From Bacteroidales bacterium (GTDB lineage Bacteria > Bacteroidota > Bacteroidia > Bacteroidales > Bacteroidaceae), in the NCBI GenBank assembly GCA_015060885.1, contig SUXO01000007.1:1-64000 (forward strand): a stretch of 64,000 nt of DNA, read 5' to 3'. The notes beneath the pieces are model-generated. The model worked only from the letters and a program-made list of their open reading frames with translations. It searched no databases and had not been told where the DNA came from. A program made the translations under genes and the position numbers. This document shows positions 60,618 through 64,000 of this stretch, piece after piece. How positions within the stretch are numbered: the first letter of the stretch is position 1; each line of letters starts with the position of its first letter.

Positions 60618-61144
60618 GGTTTTTCCCACTTTTTTTCCTTGCCCTCGCCAAGCAGGCGTTGGAGCGCGAACAGGTAGTCCGAAAGGCGGTTTATGTATCG
60701 CAATGTGCCTTGTGCCACGGGGCATTCGCGTTGCAAGGTTACGATGCGTCGCTCGGCCCGTCGGCATATTGTGCGGCACAGGTTGGCACGTGCTGCGCCT
60801 TCGCCCTTGCAGGGGAGAATAAAGCTGTCCATTGGCGGCAGCTGTTCCTCCATTTGGTCGATGGCCTGTTCCAGGGCTTCAACATCGTTATCTTCTATTG
60901 TGGTGTTGCACTCGCTGTTGTGGGCCAGGCTGCAACCTATGGTGAAGAGGTTGTTTTCCACGCTTTCAAGTAGTGTGCGCTGCTCTTGCGGCACGCAACA
61001 GCACAGAAGCCCTATGGCGGCATTCAGTTCGTCGATTGTGCCGTAGGCTTCGACACGCGGGTGGTCTTTTGCCACACGTGTGCCACCGATGAGCGATGTT
61101 TCTCCCTCGTCGCCGCGGCGTGTGTATATTGTTGCTTTCTTCAT
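60608..61144 (-). CDS. Cob(I)alamin adenosyltransferase (PduO/MMAB type)
   Basis: A 178-residue enzyme that transfers the adenosyl group of ATP to cobalamin, giving adenosylcobalamin. The N-terminal ATP-binding stretch KKATIYTRRGDEGETSLIGG and VEAYGTIDELNAAIG are diagnostic, as are the later RANLCRTICRRAERRIV and RYINRLSDYLFALQR, which contains the conserved residues of the trimer interface. It is the last gene of a metK-led operon (3-base gap to the preceding gene), linking SAM and B12 cofactor supply. Confidence 0.93.
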   Translation of the reverse strand: MKKATIYTRRGDEGETSLIGGTRVAKDHPRVEAYGTIDELNAAIGLLCCCVPQEQRTLLESVENNLFTIGCSLAHNSECNTTIEDNDVEALEQAIDQMEEQLPPMDSFILPCKGEGAARANLCRTICRRAERRIVTLQRECPVAQGTLRYINRLSDYLFALQRLLGEGKEKKWEKPCK

Positions 61145-61147
61145 CTT

Positions 61148-61741
61148 CTACATTAAAAGTGTGTAGTTCTGTTTCTGCTTCTCTTTGTCGAAAAGGAGTA
61201 TTCCCGCGCTGTAAAGGTCGTATGTGACCACTGTGCGCGGGTTGCTCACAGCCTTTTCCCACCATGCTTTTCTGCCGTTGTCGCGGTGTATGCCTTCAAT
61301 AACTATTATTGTGTCGTTTGCGGCATTCTGTATGGCAGTGTCGCCGCACCGTGCATAATTGTCGCACTCGCCAATGTACACAAGGGTTGCTCCCTTGTTG
61401 CATTGCATTGCTGCTTGCAGCGGAACATTGCTGTTGCCGTCGGTGCAGGTAATGGTTGCGTTGCGGCGTGCCGTGGCAAGGGCAGTGTGTGCTGCACTCT
61501 TCCGCTGCTCTGCAATAATAATGTTTTGCGGCCCGAAATGGTTTGCCACGCGGAATAGCCTGCGGTAATACTCTTTTCCTTGTGTGCCGTAACTTTCTGC
61601 CGTGCGGTCAATCTCCTTGTAGGCGTAGTAGGGCAGTTTCTCTTTGAGTACCTGGGTGACAAAATAAAAGGCCGAGGGGGATTGTACGCCAAACCCCCTG
61701 TTGTGCCTCAATCTGTTTATCAGGTCGCCGAACTTCAACAT
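61148..61741 (-). CDS. Class I methyltransferase-like protein, possibly degenerate
   Basis: A 197-residue protein. The N-terminus LRHNRGFGVQSPSAFYFVTQVL and the end WWEKAVSNPRTVVTYDLYSAGILLF match a Bacteroidales family annotated as O-methyltransferase-like, in which a GxHSPF start is followed by a Rossmann core. The usual glycine-rich SAM motif is not evident here (FGPQNIIIAEQRKSA), so methyltransferase activity is doubtful. It lies 5 bases after metK in the same operon. Confidence 0.6.
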   Translation of the reverse strand: MLKFGDLINRLRHNRGFGVQSPSAFYFVTQVLKEKLPYYAYKEIDRTAESYGTQGKEYYRRLFRVANHFGPQNIIIAEQRKSAAHTALATARRNATITCTDGNSNVPLQAAMQCNKGATLVYIGECDNYARCGDTAIQNAANDTIIVIEGIHRDNGRKAWWEKAVSNPRTVVTYDLYSAGILLFDKEKQKQNYTLLM

Positions 61742-61746
61742 TGTTG

Positions 61747-63039
61747 TTATAGCGCAAAGGCTTCCTTAACCTTGTCGGTATAGTCGAGTTTCTCCCAGGT
61801 GAAGAGCTCAACGGTCATGGTCTTCTTGTCGAGGTAACGCGACTCGAATGTCTTTGTCACTGTCTGCGGTGTGCGGCCCATATGCCCGTAAGCGGCTGTT
61901 TCGCTGTAAATGGGGTTACGCAGTTTCAGACGCTCCTCAATGGCTTTGGGGCGCAGGTCGAACAACTCCTGAACCTTTTGTGCTATTTCGCCGTCGGTCA
62001 TCTTCACTTTGGCTGTGCCGTATGTGTTCACGAATACGCTCACAGGCTGTGCCACTCCAATGGCGTACGATAGCTGAATGAGTGCTTCGTCGGCAACGCC
62101 TGCTGCCACAAGGTTCTTTGCTATGTGGCGTGCCGCGTATGCTGCACTGCGGTCGACCTTGCTGGGGTCCTTTCCGCTGAATGCGCCGCCGCCGTGTGCG
62201 CCTTTACCGCCGTAGGTGTCAACAATGATTTTTCTACCGGTGAGGCCGGTGTCGCCGTGGGGGCCGCCAATCACGAACTTGCCAGTGGGGTTCACGTGGT
62301 ACTTTATGCTGTCGTTGAAGAGTGCAAGCACCTTGGGCGATGTAATCTTCGCCTTCACGCGGGGTATGAGTATATTAACCACATCCTCATGTATCTTGGC
62401 AACCTGTGCCTTGTCAGCAGCGGCCTGTGCTTCGGGTGTACCCTCGGCGGGCTCTATGAAGTCGTCGTGCTGTGTCGACACCACAATGGTATCAATGCGC
62501 ACAGGTTTGTTCTCGTCGTTGTACTCTATTGTAACCTGGCTCTTCGAGTCGGGGCGCAGGTAGGTCATAACCTTGCCTTCGCGGCGTATGTCGGCAAGCT
62601 CGCGCAGAATGAGGTGCGAAAGGTCGAGCGACACGGGCATATAGTTCTCGGTCTCGTTGGTTGCGTAACCGAACATCATACCCTGGTCGCCGGCACCCTG
62701 GTCCATAGGCTCTTCACGCTCCACGCCACGGTTTATGTCGGCACTCTGTTCGTGAATGGCCGAAAATATGCCGCACGAGTTGCCGTCGAACATATATTCG
62801 CTCTTGGTGTAGCCTATGCGGTTGATTACGCGGCGTGCAATGTCCTGCAAGTCGACGTAGGCCGATGATTTCACTTCGCCGGCAATTACTGCCTGGCCGG
62901 TGGTTACGAGGGTTTCGCAGGCAACCTTCGACTGCGGGTCAAATGCGAGAAGTTCGTCGAGTACTGCGTCTGAAATTTGGTCGGCAACCTTGTCGGGGTG
63001 CCCTTCGGAAACCGATTCCGATGTAAACAAGTATCCCAT
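61747..63039 (-). CDS. metK: S-adenosylmethionine synthetase
   Basis: A 430-residue enzyme that makes SAM from methionine and ATP. The N-terminal [21 protein letters not shown], the central [12 protein letters not shown] and the C-terminal [19 protein letters not shown] are the family signatures, and all catalytic residues in these motifs are intact. It is longer than the Escherichia coli enzyme (384) because of an insert around 190-230, as usual in this phylum. It is preceded by a 190-base leader with a probable SAM riboswitch and a hairpin close to the start codon. Confidence 0.97.
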   Translation of the reverse strand: MGYLFTSESVSEGHPDKVADQISDAVLDELLAFDPQSKVACETLVTTGQAVIAGEVKSSAYVDLQDIARRVINRIGYTKSEYMFDGNSCGIFSAIHEQSADINRGVEREEPMDQGAGDQGMMFGYATNETENYMPVSLDLSHLILRELADIRREGKVMTYLRPDSKSQVTIEYNDENKPVRIDTIVVSTQHDDFIEPAEGTPEAQAAADKAQVAKIHEDVVNILIPRVKAKITSPKVLALFNDSIKYHVNPTGKFVIGGPHGDTGLTGRKIIVDTYGGKGAHGGGAFSGKDPSKVDRSAAYAARHIAKNLVAAGVADEALIQLSYAIGVAQPVSVFVNTYGTAKVKMTDGEIAQKVQELFDLRPKAIEERLKLRNPIYSETAAYGHMGRTPQTVTKTFESRYLDKKTMTVELFTWEKLDYTDKVKEAFAL

Positions 63040-63053
63040 AATAGTAGTTTTTG

Positions 63054-63072
63054 TGCCCGTTACGTGCGGGCA
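63054..63072 (-). promoter_or_regulatory. Hairpin near the metK start, possible expression platform
   Basis: TGCCCG / CGGGCA with a 7-base loop, ending 15 bases before the start codon. There is no T-tract, so it is more likely to act on translation than as a terminator. Confidence 0.4.
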
Positions 63073-63129
63073 TTGTTAATAATTCCTTTAAAACTATGGA
63101 AATACCGGATGATTGCATTGTGGCAGAAC

Positions 63130-63230
63130 GCCTTTATGGTTCCTCTTGTGAACGAGGATTTTAGCATTTTTTACCGTGGTTGCAAGCAGCCAAATCTTTC
63201 CACATACCGCCCTTTACGGGGAGGTTTTCG
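63130..63230 (-). ncRNA. Probable SAM riboswitch in the metK leader
   Basis: On the minus strand the core at 63196-63156 contains GATTTGGCTGCTTGCAACC followed by a short A-rich stretch and ATGCTAAAATCC. The order GCAACC ... A-rich ... (G/A)TGCTAAA-TCC is that of the SAM-I/SAM-IV clan (the GCAACC strand and the J3/4 GCUAA segment). A pair CCTC/GAGG could close part of the structure. It begins just after a transcription start predicted from TACCTTTG at 63242-63235, and metK is the expected target. The class is recalled from motif order, with no covariance test. Confidence 0.55.
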
Positions 63231-63234
63231 TTTG

Positions 63235-63242
63235 CAAAGGTA
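63235..63242 (-). promoter_or_regulatory. -7 box of the metK operon
   Basis: On the minus strand TACCTTTG, exact match to TAnnTTTG. ATGG rather than TTG is found about 21 bases upstream. The stretch 63243-63381 between it and folK shows only a weak hairpin (AGCA-GAAA-TGCT with T6, near 63310-63325) that may end the folK transcript. Confidence 0.55.
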
Positions 63243-63381
63243 CATTTTTTTGTGTAAAATATACCATTTTGCCTCTCTTTTTTATGATATGAAACCGTTT
63301 AAAATTCTAAAAAAGCATTTCTGCTATTGGAAGGCAGGTTCCGTAGAGTTTCAACAATATAAAATTCAGCAACTCTTGGTG

Positions 63382-63867
63382 TTATGTTAAAGCGTTGTGA
63401 TTTAGTTCTTTTGCAAGTTCTTCAATGCTCTTGTGCAGCCGTGGGTGAACAAGTTGTGGAGCTATCTCTTGCAGCGGAAGCAACACAAAGTCGCGTTTGT
63501 GCAGCAACGGGTGGGGAATGTTGAGCCGTTCGTTTTCTATTATCTCGTTGCCGTAAAAGAGTATGTCGATGTCGATAATGCGGTCGCTGTATTGCCCGTT
63601 GAGGCTCTTGCGGGTGCGGCCTAGGGTGCGTTCAATCTCCTCGGTGGTGTCGAGCAAGAGTGTGGGGCTGAGCGTGGTGTCGAATGCAGCCACGCAATTC
63701 AAGAATCTGTTTTCCGACTCAAACCCCCAGGGCTCGCTCTCGATTATGCCCGAAAGGGCCACGGGAGAGCCAAGAGCGAGCGATAGAAGTTCTATCGCTC
63801 GCGCCAAGTTCTCGTTCTTGTTGCCGGTGTTTGTTCCCAGCCCCAGGTATACTCTTTTTGTATTCAT
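63382..63867 (-). CDS. folK: 6-hydroxymethyl-7,8-dihydropterin pyrophosphokinase
   Basis: A 161-residue enzyme of folate synthesis that adds pyrophosphate from ATP to the pterin. Signatures: VYLGLGTNTGNKNENL at the start, ESEPWGFESENRFLNCV, the metal-binding DRIIDIDILFYG and IPHPLLHKRDFVLLPL. The C-terminus (IAPQLVHPRL) is normal. The ATG at 63865-63867 shares one base with the queA stop (TGATG), so the genes are coupled. Folate supply also links it to metF in this window, though they are not adjacent. Confidence 0.94.
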   Translation of the reverse strand: MNTKRVYLGLGTNTGNKNENLARAIELLSLALGSPVALSGIIESEPWGFESENRFLNCVAAFDTTLSPTLLLDTTEEIERTLGRTRKSLNGQYSDRIIDIDILFYGNEIIENERLNIPHPLLHKRDFVLLPLQEIAPQLVHPRLHKSIEELAKELNHNALT

Positions 63868-64000
63868 CAATCTATAATGAGCATGGCATCGCCGTAAAGG
63901 CCGAAACGGTAACCCTCTTTCAGTGCCTCTTCGTATGCGTTCATCACATTGTCGTAACCGCCGAATGCGGTGGTGAGCATAAGCATTGTGGAGTAGGGGG
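63867..64000 (-). CDS. queA: S-adenosylmethionine:tRNA ribosyltransferase-isomerase, 3' end
   Basis: Only the last 43 residues are in the window; the gene continues beyond 64000. The translated end is [20 protein letters not shown], then [20 protein letters not shown] and ID. This matches the QueA C-terminus, where the YRF-x-x-YGDAMLI phrase is invariant. The enzyme transfers ribose from SAM to preQ1 in tRNA, the step before QueG, which is also in this window. Confidence 0.88.
   Translation of the reverse strand, partial: PYSTMLMLTTAFGGYDNVMNAYEEALKEGYRFGLYGDAMLIID

Overview
The window is a chromosome segment from a member of the Bacteroidales (Bacteroidota). The evidence is promoters of the TTG-N19-TAnnTTTG type, genes without Shine-Dalgarno sequences, a complete type IX secretion (T9SS) core operon porPKLMN, the gliding-type lipoprotein GldH, a DUF2723 membrane glycosyltransferase, the short form of QueG and the lineage-typical DUF2795 protein. 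The presence of a T9SS argues against the core genus Bacteroides; the family cannot be fixed from this sequence alone. No rRNA, tRNA, CRISPR array or transposase was seen.

Layout. (1) 1-3.7 kb: the 3' part of a fimbrillin-like surface protein that contains an in-frame cluster of palindromes, then a PAP2-type phosphatase/transferase with an NAD-dependent epimerase. (2) 3.8-9.1 kb: RNase R, an OmpR-type regulator with its kinase, and two small exported PepSY-like proteins. The regulator and the PepSY genes share an 11-bp-spaced direct repeat in their promoter regions. (3) 9.2-13.0 kb: metF-holB-ricT-gldH. (4) 13-20.2 kb on the minus strand: purH-mreB-mreC-mreD-mrdA-rodA, the cell-elongation operon led by a purine gene. 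(5) 20.4-31 kb: nadB, dacB, queG, a polysaccharide deacetylase, a DUF2723 protein and priA. (6) 31-49.5 kb: an outer-membrane barrel protein, the T9SS core operon, and three exported glycan-related proteins: a GEVED-type protein, a GH29 fucosidase and a 2030-residue GH20 hexosaminidase-GH33 sialidase fusion. Two of these end in a short T9SS-type sorting tail, so the secretion machine lies beside its probable cargo. The likely substrates are sialylated and fucosylated host (mucin) glycans. (7) 49.5-52 kb: an MBOAT O-acyltransferase with an SGNH-like partner. (8) 52-53.6 kb: a divergent pair, an S24/LexA-like repressor and an ECF sigma factor.

(9) 53.6-60.3 kb is an accessory island, A+T-rich in much of its length, and the most interesting part. 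It holds signal-less putative toxins (a GH108 lysozyme, a DUF6973-like protein, a DUF5675-like protein). Interleaved with them are exported or lipoprotein partners that look like immunity proteins, two headless C-terminal fragments of the DUF5675-like gene, two paralogous exported immunity-like proteins, three copies of a roughly 40-bp repeat at module ends, and a displaced duplicate of the 3' end of the neighbouring DUF2795 gene. I read it as an effector-immunity array that has been reshuffled by recombination, plausibly serving a type VI or similar secretion system encoded elsewhere. That reading is inference.

(10) 60.3-64 kb: DUF2795, cobalamin adenosyltransferase, a methyltransferase-like gene and metK behind a probable SAM riboswitch, then folK and the 3' end of queA.
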